A program made the translations under genes and the position numbers. This document shows, piece after piece, positions 35,422-44,277 of a DNA stretch of 64,000 nt. The stretch's first letter is position 1. Each line of letters begins with the position of its first letter. This stretch comes from an uncultured Anaerolineae bacterium. Its GTDB lineage: Bacteria > Chloroflexota > Anaerolineae > J036 > Brachytrichaceae. The DNA lies in contig CALHLE010000013.1 of assembly GCA_938034415.1 (NCBI GenBank), positions 1 to 64,000 on the forward strand, read 5' to 3'. The notes below the pieces were generated by a model. The model was not told where the DNA came from. It made no database searches and saw nothing but the letters and a program-made list of their open reading frames with translations.

Positions 35422-36795
35422 ATGCTCGCCGCTTGTGAACGCGTTGTGAAAGATTTGTGGATATCGCGCTGCGCAAACCGGCGCGCGATCCGCACGCAGC
35501 TACGACGCGCCGCAAGCCTGGCGCTGGCGGCCGGCTTGCTGCTCGCCCTGCTGCGGTCCGAAGCGCCGCCTTATGGTGACCGCGAGGCGCATCTCGACCG
35601 CATGCTGGCCGGCAAACACTTCGACCTGGCAGGTTGGTGGGTCGGGGCGATGGCAGCCAAGCTCGGCTATGAGTTGCTCCTGACGCATGAGAGCATGAGC
35701 GACGCAGAGCAAGTCGCTTTCGTGCAGGATTACATGCGCGATGTGGCCGAGTTCAAGCGTTTGGTTGGCCAGATCGAGGCGATCTACAGCGACCCGAATG
35801 TGGGGGACGCCGCCGCGGCCAGCGCAGGGCTGCGCGCCCAACGCGACGCCCTGCGCGCCAGTCTAAACGCCCGGCAAGACATTGTCGAGGCCATCCTGCA
35901 AGATCAGGTGCAGAGCGTGCTGCGCGAGGAGGGCTTCGCCGTCGCCGGCCAGGTGATGCCGCCGTTGCGCTTCCGCTTCACCGAGCTGCCCGATCTGCTG
36001 GTCGTTTCGCGCCGCGACAAGATCGAGCGCATCGCCTCGCGCGAACTGACCACCGGTTTAACGCTGGAAGAGAAGGCGCGCCTAGAAGAAGCAGTAGATC
36101 GTCGGTTCGACGTGTCGTCGCTGGTCACGCCTATCGGTGGGCTGGGCGCTTACCCGACCATGCTGCCGGAGACGTCCGCGCTCCACTGGGTGCTGGGCGT
36201 CATTGCCCACGAGTGGGTGCACAACTATCTGATCTTCACACTCAGCCCGGTCGGCCTGAACTTCCTCTCTAACTCAGAGGCGCGCACCATCAACGAAACC
36301 GCCGCCGTGATCGTGGAGCGCGAAATCCGCGAACGGGTAGCGCAGCGTTACTACCCGGAGCCGAGCGCGGCGCTGGTCAGCGACGCGCGAGCCACCTCGG
36401 CGACCCATGCCGACCGCAAGTTCGACTTTCGCGTCGAGATGCGCAAGACGCGCGAGCGCGTGGATGAGCTTCTGGCGCAGGGCAAAGTTGAGGAAGCCGA
36501 AGCCTATATGGAGCAGCGCCGCATCCTGTTTGTGCAAAACGGCTACATGATACGCAAACTGAATCAAGCCTATTTTGCCTTTCACGGCGCGTACAACGCC
36601 GATCCGGGCGGCTCGCCCGCCGCCGGGAAGGATCCCATCGGCCCGGCGGTACAAGAGCTGCGTCGGCGCAGCCCGTCGCTCGGCGCTTTTCTGCGCGAGA
36701 TCGCCACCATCCGCGACTTTGCCGACCTACAGCGTCGGCTTCAATCGGCGCAATCCCCGCGCCAGGGGATGCGCGACGCGAAGCGCAAAACCTGA
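35422..36795 (+). CDS. putative membrane-anchored HEXXH metallopeptidase
   Basis: A 457-residue protein. One N-terminal membrane segment (about 30-46, AASLALAAGLLLALL) follows a basic stretch. The central region contains HEWVH at 263-267 within VLGVIAHEWVHNYLIF, a zinc-metallopeptidase HExxH motif, and NETAAVIVERE about 25 residues later offers a Glu (Glu292) that could be the third ligand, as in gluzincins. The helical region 85-170 is charged. I do not recognise the family. The start is uncertain: no ribosome site is clear near 35422. Confidence 0.7.
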   Translation: MLAACERVVKDLWISRCANRRAIRTQLRRAASLALAAGLLLALLRSEAPPYGDREAHLDRMLAGKHFDLAGWWVGAMAAKLGYELLLTHESMSDAEQVAFVQDYMRDVAEFKRLVGQIEAIYSDPNVGDAAAASAGLRAQRDALRASLNARQDIVEAILQDQVQSVLREEGFAVAGQVMPPLRFRFTELPDLLVVSRRDKIERIASRELTTGLTLEEKARLEEAVDRRFDVSSLVTPIGGLGAYPTMLPETSALHWVLGVIAHEWVHNYLIFTLSPVGLNFLSNSEARTINETAAVIVEREIRERVAQRYYPEPSAALVSDARATSATHADRKFDFRVEMRKTRERVDELLAQGKVEEAEAYMEQRRILFVQNGYMIRKLNQAYFAFHGAYNADPGGSPAAGKDPIGPAVQELRRRSPSLGAFLREIATIRDFADLQRRLQSAQSPRQGMRDAKRKT

Positions 36796-36825
36796 CGCAT
36801 GGGCCGCCGCGCTCCCGGACAAGCG

Positions 36826-37461
36826 ATGCTATACGACGTCACCCGCATCCTTACGCCGCACACAGCCGTCTTCCCCGGCGATACGCCGGTGTCCATCGCG
36901 CCCACGCTGCAGATGCGCGCCGGCGACTCATGCAACGTCACGGCCATCACGATGAGCGCGCACGCCGGCACGCACGTGGACGCGCCGCGCCACTACAGCG
37001 ATGACGGCGTCGGCATAGACGACGTGCCGCTCGATGTGCTGATCGGCCCGGCCCGCGTGGTCACCCTGGACGTCGCCGGCGCGATCACCACCGCTGACTT
37101 GCAAAACGCCTTTCGTGACCTGCCCTACGCGATACGCGCTGCGCCGCGTCTGCTCATCCGCACCCGCGCCAGCGACACCCCGGACGACGTCTGGGATGAC
37201 TCCTTCGCCTACTTCGATCCGCAAGCAGCCGAGTGGCTCGGCGCGAACGGCCTGCGGCTGATCGGCACCGACGCGCCATCGGTGGATCCGGCGACAAGCC
37301 GGGCCTTGCCGGCGCACCGCGCTTTCTTGCGACACGACGTCGTCATCGTCGAGAACTTGCGCCTGCAGGGTGTGCCGGACGGCGAGTATGAGCTACTGGC
37401 GCTGCCGCTGAAGATCGCAGGCGGTGACGCCGGGCCGGCGCGCGTCGTGTTGCGCCGGTGA
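36826..37461 (+). CDS. cyclase family protein, KynB-like
   Basis: A 211-residue metal-dependent hydrolase of the cyclase/arylformamidase family. MLYDVTRILTPHTAVFPGDTP, SAHAGTHVDAPRHY (metal-binding HxGTHxDxPxH) and IGTDAPSVDP are the family motifs. KynB hydrolyses N-formylkynurenine; other kyn genes are not in the window, so the substrate is open. An upstream in-frame ATG at 36799 would add 9 residues; the inner ATG matches the family start better. Confidence 0.88.
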   Translation: MLYDVTRILTPHTAVFPGDTPVSIAPTLQMRAGDSCNVTAITMSAHAGTHVDAPRHYSDDGVGIDDVPLDVLIGPARVVTLDVAGAITTADLQNAFRDLPYAIRAAPRLLIRTRASDTPDDVWDDSFAYFDPQAAEWLGANGLRLIGTDAPSVDPATSRALPAHRAFLRHDVVIVENLRLQGVPDGEYELLALPLKIAGGDAGPARVVLRR

Positions 37462-37484
37462 GCGCGCTGCAGCGGCCGTTCTGC

Positions 37485-37490
37485 TAGAAT
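37485..37490 (+). promoter_or_regulatory. -10-like hexamer (TAGAAT) for lipA
   Basis: TAGAAT ends 10 nt before the lipA ATG, predicting a leader of about 4 nt. No Shine-Dalgarno sequence is present. Confidence 0.4.
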
Positions 37491-37500
37491 CCTCGTCATC

Positions 37501-38457
37501 ATGACGCTTACTCCAGACGCGATCCCGACGGCGGAGATTCCTCTGGCGACCGATGCGCGCTCAGCGCCGATGCGTCGGCCGGAGTGGCTGAAAGTGCGCA
37601 TGCCATCCGGCGAGACTTACCACAACCTGAAGCAGTTGATGCGCAGCAAATCGCTGCACACCATCTGCGAGGAGGCCAATTGCCCGAACATCGCCGAGTG
37701 CTGGGGGCGCGGCACAGCCACCTTCCTGATCATGGGCGATGTGTGCACCCGCTCGTGTGGCTTTTGCGATGTGAAGACCGGCATGCCCAGCCCGTTAGAC
37801 TGGGCCGAGCCGTTGCGCGTGGCGCAAGCCGTCAAAGCGATGGACCTCAAGCACGTCGTGATCACGTCGGTGAACCGCGATGAACGCCGAGACGGCGGCG
37901 CGCCGATCTTCGCCCTGACGATCCGCAAGGTGCGCGAGTTGCAACCCGGTTGCACCGTCGAGGTGCTGATTCCGGATTTCAAGGGCAACCGCGCCGCGCT
38001 CGAAATCGTCATGCGCGAGGAGCCGGACATCCTCAACCACAACGTCGAGACGGTGCCGCGCCTGTTCAAGAAAGTGCAGCCGCAGGATCGTTACGAGTGG
38101 GCGCTGGAGACGCTGCGCAACGCCAAGGCGATCCAACCCGACGCGGTCACCAAGACCGGCATCATGCTCGGCCTGGGCGAGACGCCGGACGAAGTGCTGG
38201 ATGTGATGCGCGACCTGCGCGCCGTTGATGTGGACATCCTGACGCTTGGCCAGTATCTGCAACCCAGCAAGCGGCACTTGCCGATCGAGCGCTACTACAC
38301 GCCGCAGGAGTTCGCTGAATTCCGGCGCATCGGCTACGAAATGGGATTCAAGTGGGTCGAGAGCGGGCCGCTGGTGCGCAGCTCGTTCCGCGCCGAGTTC
38401 CAGGCCCGCGCGCTCTCCAAGCGCTGGCGCAGCGCCCAGACAACGCCGGCCGCCTGA
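37501..38457 (+). CDS. lipA: lipoyl synthase
   Basis: A 318-residue radical SAM enzyme that inserts two sulfurs into the octanoyl group of lipoyl domains. The auxiliary cluster ligands are Cys56, Cys61, Cys67 ([13 protein letters not shown]) and the radical SAM triad is Cys82, Cys86, Cys89 ([10 protein letters not shown]). The C-terminal Ser motif VRSSFRAE completes the auxiliary site. Length is normal. The lipoyl protein ligase or transferase (lipB) is not adjacent. It serves E2 and GcvH proteins; an E1-alpha gene lies 2.3 kb upstream. Confidence 0.97.
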   Translation: MTLTPDAIPTAEIPLATDARSAPMRRPEWLKVRMPSGETYHNLKQLMRSKSLHTICEEANCPNIAECWGRGTATFLIMGDVCTRSCGFCDVKTGMPSPLDWAEPLRVAQAVKAMDLKHVVITSVNRDERRDGGAPIFALTIRKVRELQPGCTVEVLIPDFKGNRAALEIVMREEPDILNHNVETVPRLFKKVQPQDRYEWALETLRNAKAIQPDAVTKTGIMLGLGETPDEVLDVMRDLRAVDVDILTLGQYLQPSKRHLPIERYYTPQEFAEFRRIGYEMGFKWVESGPLVRSSFRAEFQARALSKRWRSAQTTPAA

Positions 38458-38515
38458 TCGGGCGCGCCGCTTGGCCAGCGTCGAACACGTTCATGCCTGT
38501 TGACCGACACGAATC

Positions 38516-39742
38516 ATGTACACCTCGAGAAACTCGCATGGCATCATCATTAACGCGCCCGCACGCTCAAAGGGCAAGGCACCGCTAAGTGCTGTGCTGC
38601 TGGCAATTGTGCTGATCGCCGGCGTCGCATTCATTGCAATCTATGCCTTAGCCTCGCGCGAGGCATCCGCCGGCGACCCAGGCATCATCCAAGTCATCTA
38701 CGTTCAACCTACCCCGATGCAGCTCCTGGTCGGCAACTCGTCGGCAGCCGTCGCATCGGCGCTCAAAGCTGACATAGGCGCGTCGTCTGTTATTCCTCAG
38801 CCCCGGCGCGAGTGGTTGGAGTCGGCAGCGCGCCCACTCATGCCCGCGCGCGCCCTGCCAACGACAACGCCTTCGCCCACAGCCACACCGGATACGCAGG
38901 CTGCGCCGCTGCGCGCCGAAGTTGCGCTGCCATCGGACGCATCCGCAGCACTCTCCTGCCCACAACCGACCGGGCAGCTCATCACCGAGACGCTGGACAG
39001 CAACGTCACCGTCGTGCCGATCACCGTGCACATCTACCTGCCGCCGTGCTATGACCCGGAGCGCTACGCCTATCCGACGCTCTACCTGATCCACGGCACG
39101 GCCTTTGAGCAAGGGGGCTGGCTCTACGACGGCGTGCCGCGCGTGGCCGACGTGCAGATGAGCCTGGGCGTGTTGCCACCGTTCATCATTGTGATGCCTG
39201 GCGCGGACATGCGCGCCGGCGAGGCCAGCAAATACTCGTGGACGAATACCGGTCCAGGGTCATACGACGACTTCGTAGTCAACGAGCTGCTCCCCTACAT
39301 TGACCAGAACTACAGCACGTGGGCCGACCGCGAAGGGCGCGCCATCGGCGGCATCTCGCGCGGCGGTTATTGGTCCATCGAGATCGCCTTTGCCCACCCC
39401 GACCTGTTCAGCGCCGTCGGCGGCCACAGTCCATCGGTGTTCACCAAACTGGTGGGCGTGCCGCCCAACTTCAGCATGCTCAGCATGGCGCGCTCGATTG
39501 ATGCGCTGCGCGACCTGCGCATCTGGCTGGACTCCGGCGATGCCGACTGGGCGAAGGTGGACATGCGCAAGCTGATGGGCGACCTGGACGCTGCTGGCGT
39601 GCCGTATTACGCCGAGATCGGCAAAGGCGGCCACGAGGACAGCTACTGGACCTCGCGCGTGCCGGACTATCTGGCGTTCTACTCGGCATCGTGGCCGCGC
39701 GTCCCGCGCGCCAGGTTGCTCGACCGGGCCGCCAACCCCTGA
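38516..39742 (+). CDS. membrane-anchored esterase of the esterase D/PF00756 family
   Basis: A 408-residue protein. A hydrophobic anchor (SAVLLAIVLIAGVAFIAIYALA) is followed by a Pro/Thr-rich linker to about 140, then an alpha/beta-hydrolase domain of the putative esterase family. PTLYLIHGTAFEQGGWLYDG is the oxyanion strand, and GGISRGGYWSIEIAF carries the nucleophile Ser. Later VEIGKGGHEDSYW-like sequence (EIGKGGHEDSYWTS) supplies the catalytic His. It is probably extracytoplasmic. It ends 1 nt before the next ATG, so the two are likely one operon. Confidence 0.85.
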   Translation: MYTSRNSHGIIINAPARSKGKAPLSAVLLAIVLIAGVAFIAIYALASREASAGDPGIIQVIYVQPTPMQLLVGNSSAAVASALKADIGASSVIPQPRREWLESAARPLMPARALPTTTPSPTATPDTQAAPLRAEVALPSDASAALSCPQPTGQLITETLDSNVTVVPITVHIYLPPCYDPERYAYPTLYLIHGTAFEQGGWLYDGVPRVADVQMSLGVLPPFIIVMPGADMRAGEASKYSWTNTGPGSYDDFVVNELLPYIDQNYSTWADREGRAIGGISRGGYWSIEIAFAHPDLFSAVGGHSPSVFTKLVGVPPNFSMLSMARSIDALRDLRIWLDSGDADWAKVDMRKLMGDLDAAGVPYYAEIGKGGHEDSYWTSRVPDYLAFYSASWPRVPRARLLDRAANP

Positions 39743-39743
39743 C

Positions 39744-40733
39744 ATGCGACGCTGGCTCACCTGGATCGGCGTCGCCATCAGCGTCGTCTTCCTATTTCTG
39801 GCGCTGCGCGGGATCCGCTTCGACGAATTCGCGCTGGCGATGCAACGGGCGAACCCGCTGTGGTTGTTGCCGGGCATCGCGTTCTACCTCCTCACCGTCA
39901 TCGCGCGCGCGTGGCGCTGGGCGTATCTACTGCGGCCTTTGAAGGCGTTGAGCGTAGGCCGGGTCTTTCCCATCGTCGTGATCGGCTACATGGGCAACAA
40001 CATCTATCCGGCGCGGATCGGCGAATTGCTGCGCGCCTATGTGCTGCGGCGCGATACGGGCGTGCCCATCGCCTTCAGCCTGGCCACGGTGCTGATCGAA
40101 CGCATGACGGACGGCATCGTGATGATCGGCTTCACCCTGATCGGCCTGCAATCTGCGCCGAACGTGAGCGCGCGAGCCGGACAAGTGATCGCCATCGCCA
40201 TCGCGCTCTTCGCCCTCGCCAGCGCGGCGTTCTTCTGGATGGCGCTGGTGCCGGCGCGCGCCGAGCGGCTGGCCGAGGCGGTCATCACCCGAATCATCCC
40301 GCAGCGCTTCCGGTCGCCGCTGCGGGGCGTGGCGCAGCGCTTCGTTCAAGGCGCGCAGAGCCTGCGCAGCCCGCGCGACGTGTTGGCGGTCTTCCTCAGC
40401 ACGGTCGTGGTCTGGCTGCTGGAGACGATGAAATACGGCAGCGTGGCGCGGGCGTTTGACCTGGCGCTGCCGTTCAGCGGCCTGATGCTGATCAACGGCC
40501 TGTCGAACCTCTTCACGGTCATCCCCGGTGCGCCCGGCGCAGTGGGCACGTTCGACGCCGGCGGGATGCTGGGCATGCGCGCGCTGGGCGTGGACGACTC
40601 GCTGGCAGCAGCCTATGTGCTCACATTACACGTGGTGCTGTGGCTGCCGGTGACGTCGCTGGGCGTGTTCTTCGTGCTGCGCGAAGGCCTGCGCTGGTCG
40701 GACTTGCGGCGGGCCGAAGAGGCAGCGGCGTAA
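39744..40733 (+). CDS. lysylphosphatidylglycerol synthase TM-region/UPF0104 flippase-like protein
   Basis: A 329-residue polytopic membrane protein of PF03706. The WAYLLRPLKALSVGRVFPIVVIGYMGNNIYPARIGELLRAYVLRR block is the family hallmark, followed by VLIERMTDGIVM and the C-terminal NLFTVIPGAPGAVGTFDAGG. Relatives are GT-associated flippases or the MprF membrane domain; the catalytic MprF domain is absent. The ATG follows the esterase stop by 1 nt. Confidence 0.9.
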   Translation: MRRWLTWIGVAISVVFLFLALRGIRFDEFALAMQRANPLWLLPGIAFYLLTVIARAWRWAYLLRPLKALSVGRVFPIVVIGYMGNNIYPARIGELLRAYVLRRDTGVPIAFSLATVLIERMTDGIVMIGFTLIGLQSAPNVSARAGQVIAIAIALFALASAAFFWMALVPARAERLAEAVITRIIPQRFRSPLRGVAQRFVQGAQSLRSPRDVLAVFLSTVVVWLLETMKYGSVARAFDLALPFSGLMLINGLSNLFTVIPGAPGAVGTFDAGGMLGMRALGVDDSLAAAYVLTLHVVLWLPVTSLGVFFVLREGLRWSDLRRAEEAAA

Positions 40734-40740
40734 CACGGCG

Positions 40741-41229
40741 ATGAACCGCGGCGCTGTGAGCGCAGCGCCATGCTCATGCCCAATGCTCATCGCGCTCTAC
40801 GCCCTAGGTGTGCTCGCCGTGAGTGTTTGGAGCGACTTCGCCTTTGCGGGTCACACCGACTTGTTGCGCAGTCCGCTCCCCACTGCCATCACGCTCGTCT
40901 TCGGCGCAATCGTCGGCGACACGGCGGTATCAGTCGAGGAGGCGATCTTCGCGCGGCGCGGCGTGTGGCCGGCGGCCAGGCTGCTATTCCTATTGCGCAT
41001 CATGGCGATGAGCGCCGGGTGGGTGATGCTCGGCCATCTGCTGACGCCGGCGATCGCAATGCTGGTGCAGATCCCGCGCGCCGGCCTAGAGATCCTGCCG
41101 ACGCTCGCGCTCGGGCTGGAGTTCGCGCTGCGGCGGGCGCTGCTGCCGTCGCTGGTCGTGGGATCGGTAGTCGGGTCAGTAGTCAGCCTGACGTTCATCC
41201 GCCGCGCTTCCGCCCAAGCGCGCGTTTGA
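40741..41229 (+). CDS. hypothetical membrane protein
   Basis: A 162-residue protein with about four predicted membrane helices (LIALYALGVLAVSVWSDFAF, PTAITLVFGAIVGDTAVSV, AGWVMLGHLLTPAIAMLVQI, LLPSLVVGSVVGSVVSLTFI). The ATG at 40783 (MLIALYALGV) may be the true start. It follows the flippase-like gene by 7 nt and its end overlaps the convergent recombinase-like gene by 54 nt. I do not recognise it. Confidence 0.6.
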   Translation: MNRGAVSAAPCSCPMLIALYALGVLAVSVWSDFAFAGHTDLLRSPLPTAITLVFGAIVGDTAVSVEEAIFARRGVWPAARLLFLLRIMAMSAGWVMLGHLLTPAIAMLVQIPRAGLEILPTLALGLEFALRRALLPSLVVGSVVGSVVSLTFIRRASAQARV

Positions 41230-42111
41230 AGCGCGGCCCGCCTCGCCCCGGACGATGCGGGCGAGCTTCGCCTCCATCTCCTTCCAGGCCAAGGGCGAAA
41301 GGCCGTATTTGTATTGGAGTTGCTCATCGTCCATCTTTCCGGCGCGGTAGTCGCGCAGCGCGCACGTCCAGCGCAGCATCTCAAAGGTGAGCGACTCCAG
41401 ACCGGCCTGCGGCGCGATCTTGCGGTTGAAGATGTATTCCAGGTTGCGGCCGGTGCAGTCGAACAACCGGCCGCGCGGTTGTCGGCGGCGCAGATGCTCA
41501 TCCAGCGCCTGTAGGCATTCGGCGGAGATGGGCAACTGCCGCTCTTTGAACTTCAAGTGCTTCTTGTCGTAGCGCACCCATATCTGGCGCGCGTCGCGGT
41601 CGAGATCATCCTGCGTCAGCCGCAAGCACTCGCTCTTCTTGATGCCGGTCTCCAACACCAAGCAAATAACGGCGAGGGGGCGTGTGTCAGGGCGCGCGCC
41701 AGCGGCGACCTGGCGGGCGACTTGCAGCACCGTCGCTGCTTGCGCTTCGGTCAGATACGCCGGCAGCGGATCCACCAGCGGCTTGTAGGGCACGCTGTCG
41801 GCAGGGTCTACGACGATATAACCACACTCGCGCAGCCAGCGGAAGAAGACTTTGACCGACGTCAGGCGGCGTTCGACGGACTTGGGGCTATTGGCGTTCT
41901 TGCGGCGCTCTTCATGGGCGATGAACGCGCGAATGTGGTTGCTGGTAATAGAGGTCAGCGATGGGACGAACTGGCTTTCAGCGATGAGAAAGCGGGCGAA
42001 CCGATTCACATCGCCCCAGAAGGCTTTGCGCGTGTTGTCGCTGATCGGCCGGCGCTCAAGGTGTTGCGCGTAGGCCAGCAACGCCTCGTCCAGTCGGGTG
42101 ACCGTCGCCAT
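41176..42111 (-). CDS. tyrosine-recombinase-like protein lacking catalytic residues
   Basis: A 311-residue protein with the two-domain layout of XerC/D-type integrases. Residues 1-105 form the SAM-like core-binding domain (YAQHLERRPISDNTRKAFWGDVNRFARFLI, SVERRLTSVKVFFRWL). The catalytic domain aligns through LVLETGIKKSECLRLTQDDLD and LTFEMLRWTCALRD, but the first Arg is Lys158, the HxLR His is Glu244, the next His is Leu271 and no Tyr is found at the nucleophile position; only Arg247 of the usual set remains. It is therefore unlikely to cut DNA, though it may still bind it. The alignment is by eye. Confidence 0.75.
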   Translation of the reverse strand: MATVTRLDEALLAYAQHLERRPISDNTRKAFWGDVNRFARFLIAESQFVPSLTSITSNHIRAFIAHEERRKNANSPKSVERRLTSVKVFFRWLRECGYIVVDPADSVPYKPLVDPLPAYLTEAQAATVLQVARQVAAGARPDTRPLAVICLVLETGIKKSECLRLTQDDLDRDARQIWVRYDKKHLKFKERQLPISAECLQALDEHLRRRQPRGRLFDCTGRNLEYIFNRKIAPQAGLESLTFEMLRWTCALRDYRAGKMDDEQLQYKYGLSPLAWKEMEAKLARIVRGEAGRASNARLGGSAADERQADY

Positions 42112-42165
42112 GCCGGCAGTGTAGCACAGGTGTTCTGTCCGCAGCGACCGACGCGCCGCGCGTGC

Positions 42166-42171
42166 TATATT
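42166..42171 (+). promoter_or_regulatory. -10-like hexamer (TATATT) for the lamin-tail protein gene
   Basis: TATATT ends 6 nt before the ATG at 42178, again without a ribosome site. Confidence 0.45.
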
Positions 42172-42177
42172 CCGCTC

Positions 42178-42786
42178 ATGCCGTCACCGTTTCGAGCTCG
42201 GAATTGGATCATCTTCTTGCTGATCAACGTGCTCGTCTCGGCGGTCACCGCGTTCCTCGTCGTGCAAGCGTTCACGCAGGCCGCGAGTCGCCCCCCAACG
42301 GGCGCCACAAACCGGCCGCTTGCCGCGACGGACATCCCCCCAGCCCTTGCGGCTGGCACAAACGTCACGCCGACCGGCGGGCCGCTCACGGCCGCTCAGG
42401 CGGACGCCGCCGAAGCCGCGACGCCGCTGCCGCAGCCCACCGCAACGACCGAGACGGTTGCGCAAGCCACCAGAGGCGCAATCCCCAACGTGCGCATCAG
42501 CGCCGTCATCTATCCCGGCCAGCGCACGCGCGAAGCCGTGGTGCTTGTGAACGAAGGGGACGCGGTAGACCTGACCGGCTGGACGCTCACTACCCCGCGC
42601 GGCAAAGCCTACACCTTCGGCAATGTGGTGCTGTTCAGGGAGAGCTTTATCAACTTGCACACGACCAGCGGCGTGGATGTGCCGACCGATCTATTCTGGA
42701 ATCAGCCGGAGGCCATGTGGCGCGTAGGCGATGAAGTGGTGCTGCGCCGCGGGGATGAGGTGATTGCAACGTACATCGTGCGATGA
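42178..42786 (+). CDS. membrane-anchored lamin-tail-domain (LTD) protein
   Basis: A 202-residue protein. A single N-terminal membrane segment (WIIFLLINVLVSAVTAFLVV) is followed by a Thr/Ala/Pro-rich linker (about 35-100) and a C-terminal beta-sandwich from about 103 (NVRISAVIYPGQRTREAVVLVNEGDAVDLTGWTLTTPRGK, ending VGDEVVLRRGDEVIATY) that fits the LTD fold. Such domains occur in extracellular and surface-attached bacterial proteins. The start is placed at 42178 because of the hydrophobic segment; the frame is open far upstream, antisense to the recombinase-like gene. Confidence 0.8.
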   Translation: MPSPFRARNWIIFLLINVLVSAVTAFLVVQAFTQAASRPPTGATNRPLAATDIPPALAAGTNVTPTGGPLTAAQADAAEAATPLPQPTATTETVAQATRGAIPNVRISAVIYPGQRTREAVVLVNEGDAVDLTGWTLTTPRGKAYTFGNVVLFRESFINLHTTSGVDVPTDLFWNQPEAMWRVGDEVVLRRGDEVIATYIVR

Positions 42787-42807
42787 CGCAGGCGCCTTCG
42801 CGCAATC

Positions 42808-42836
42808 TTGACATTCAGCGCCTCTCGTCCGACACT
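42808..42836 (+). promoter_or_regulatory. possible promoter (TTGACA, 17 bp, GACACT) for the AlbA_2 protein gene
   Basis: A perfect -35 TTGACA with a correctly spaced but poor -10. The ATG at 42848 lies 11 nt after it. Confidence 0.25.
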
Positions 42837-42847
42837 TGCTCAACACG

Positions 42848-44209
42848 ATGCTGACCAGCGCCGATCTGAAGAAGCTGCTCGCCGCCGGCCCCAGCGCGCG
42901 CATCGAAGTGCTCTCGCCCAACGCCGCTGCGCCGGAACGCATAGCGCGCTCGCTGGTCGCGCTGGCCAACGCGCGCGGCGGCGTGCTCGTCATCCCTTTC
43001 GGCGCAAAGGACAAGGTCTCGCCCGACGAGGCGCGCGACCGCGCGCTGCAGGCGATGCTCATGAGCGAGCCGCGCCTGATTGCGCCGCTGCCCTATTTCG
43101 TCGGCGGCGATCCGAATGCGCCGGAAGCCCTGATCGTCGAGGTGCCGGAGGGCCTGCCCAACGTGTATAGCCTGGACGGGCGCTACCTGACCCGCGAGAA
43201 CGGGCGCAACGTCGTCCTGGGGGCGCGAGCGCTGCGCGAGCTGATGCTCGCGCGCGGCGAGGGCACGTGGGAGTCGGCCACGCCGAGCGGCGCAGGCCGT
43301 GACGACCTGGACTGGCCGAAGGTGGAGGCCTATGCGCAGCAGGCGACGGTCGGCGATGAGGACGCGGAGGACGTGCTGTTGCGGCGCGGATGCCTGGTCA
43401 AACGCGGTCAGCAGGTCAAGCCCACCTTCGCCGGGCTGTTGTTGTTCGGCCGGCAGCCCCAGCGCTGGGTGCGCGGCGCGGAGATCCTCTGCGCGCGCTT
43501 CGGCGGCGTTGAGATGGGCGATGTCTTCGCCCGGCAGACCATTGGCGGAACCTTGCCGGAACAGATCCGCCGCGCCGAAGCCTTCCTGGCCGAGAACTTG
43601 CCGCACCGCTCGCGGCTGCGCGACTGGCAGCGCCGCGACGAGCCGCTCTACCCGCCCGGCGTGTTGCGCGAAGCGGTGGTCAATGCCGTCGCGCACCGCG
43701 ATTACCGCCTAACCGGCAACCAAATTCACGTGCTGGTGTTCAGCGACCGCGTGGAGGTGCGCAGCCCCGGCCGCTTGCCCGGCCACATCACCCTGAAAAA
43801 CTTGCTGCGCGAACGCTATTCGCGCAACGAGGCGATCGTCCAAGTGTTGGCCGACATGGGCTTCATCGAGCGGCTGGGCTATGGCATAGACCGCATGGTG
43901 CGCGCCATGAAAGAAGCCGGCCAACCCCCGCCGGCGTTTGAGGAGACCGACGCCGGCTTCGCCGTGACGCTTTACGCCAAGTCCACCGAGCCGGACGCGC
44001 TCCCTACGCCGCAGACGGCACAGCAGCAGCGCTGGCAGAAGATGCTGGCCTATCTGAAGGCCAACGGCCGCATCACCAACCGCGATTACCAGGAGCTATG
44101 CCCCGAGGTGAACCCGGAGACGCTGCGGCGCGACTTCGTGGACATGGTGGAGCGCGGCCTCATCTTGCGCATCGGGGACAAACGCGGGACATACTACATC
44201 CTCAAGTAG
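42848..44209 (+). CDS. AlbA_2 domain/RecG-like ATP-binding protein (COG2865)
   Basis: A 453-residue protein. The N-terminal part (ARIEVLSPNAAAPERIARSLVALANARGGVLVIPFG) is an AlbA_2 (schlafen-type) domain. PPGVLREAVVNAVAHRDYRL and FSDRVEVRSPGRLPGHIT match the HATPase-like/COG2865 C-terminal region, and a winged helix follows (LKANGRITNRDYQELC, LRRDFVDMVERGLI). Members are called putative transcriptional regulators or ATP-dependent helicases; the role is not established. The ATG at 42848 is preferred over a TTG at 42836. Confidence 0.82.
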   Translation: MLTSADLKKLLAAGPSARIEVLSPNAAAPERIARSLVALANARGGVLVIPFGAKDKVSPDEARDRALQAMLMSEPRLIAPLPYFVGGDPNAPEALIVEVPEGLPNVYSLDGRYLTRENGRNVVLGARALRELMLARGEGTWESATPSGAGRDDLDWPKVEAYAQQATVGDEDAEDVLLRRGCLVKRGQQVKPTFAGLLLFGRQPQRWVRGAEILCARFGGVEMGDVFARQTIGGTLPEQIRRAEAFLAENLPHRSRLRDWQRRDEPLYPPGVLREAVVNAVAHRDYRLTGNQIHVLVFSDRVEVRSPGRLPGHITLKNLLRERYSRNEAIVQVLADMGFIERLGYGIDRMVRAMKEAGQPPPAFEETDAGFAVTLYAKSTEPDALPTPQTAQQQRWQKMLAYLKANGRITNRDYQELCPEVNPETLRRDFVDMVERGLILRIGDKRGTYYILK

Positions 44210-44222
44210 CATCCTCAAGTAG
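44197..44222 (+). repeat. 13-bp tandem duplication spanning the stop codon
   Basis: Two direct copies of CATCCTCAAGTAG lie head to tail at 44197-44209 and 44210-44222. The first contains the last codons (CTC AAG) and TAG of the AlbA_2 gene; the second repeats them after the stop. It looks like a slippage duplication. Confidence 0.85.
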
Positions 44223-44277
44223 CATCGCGCGCGCCGCGATTCAGCGCAACCAGGCTGTCGTCCACGGCCGCAGCCCC

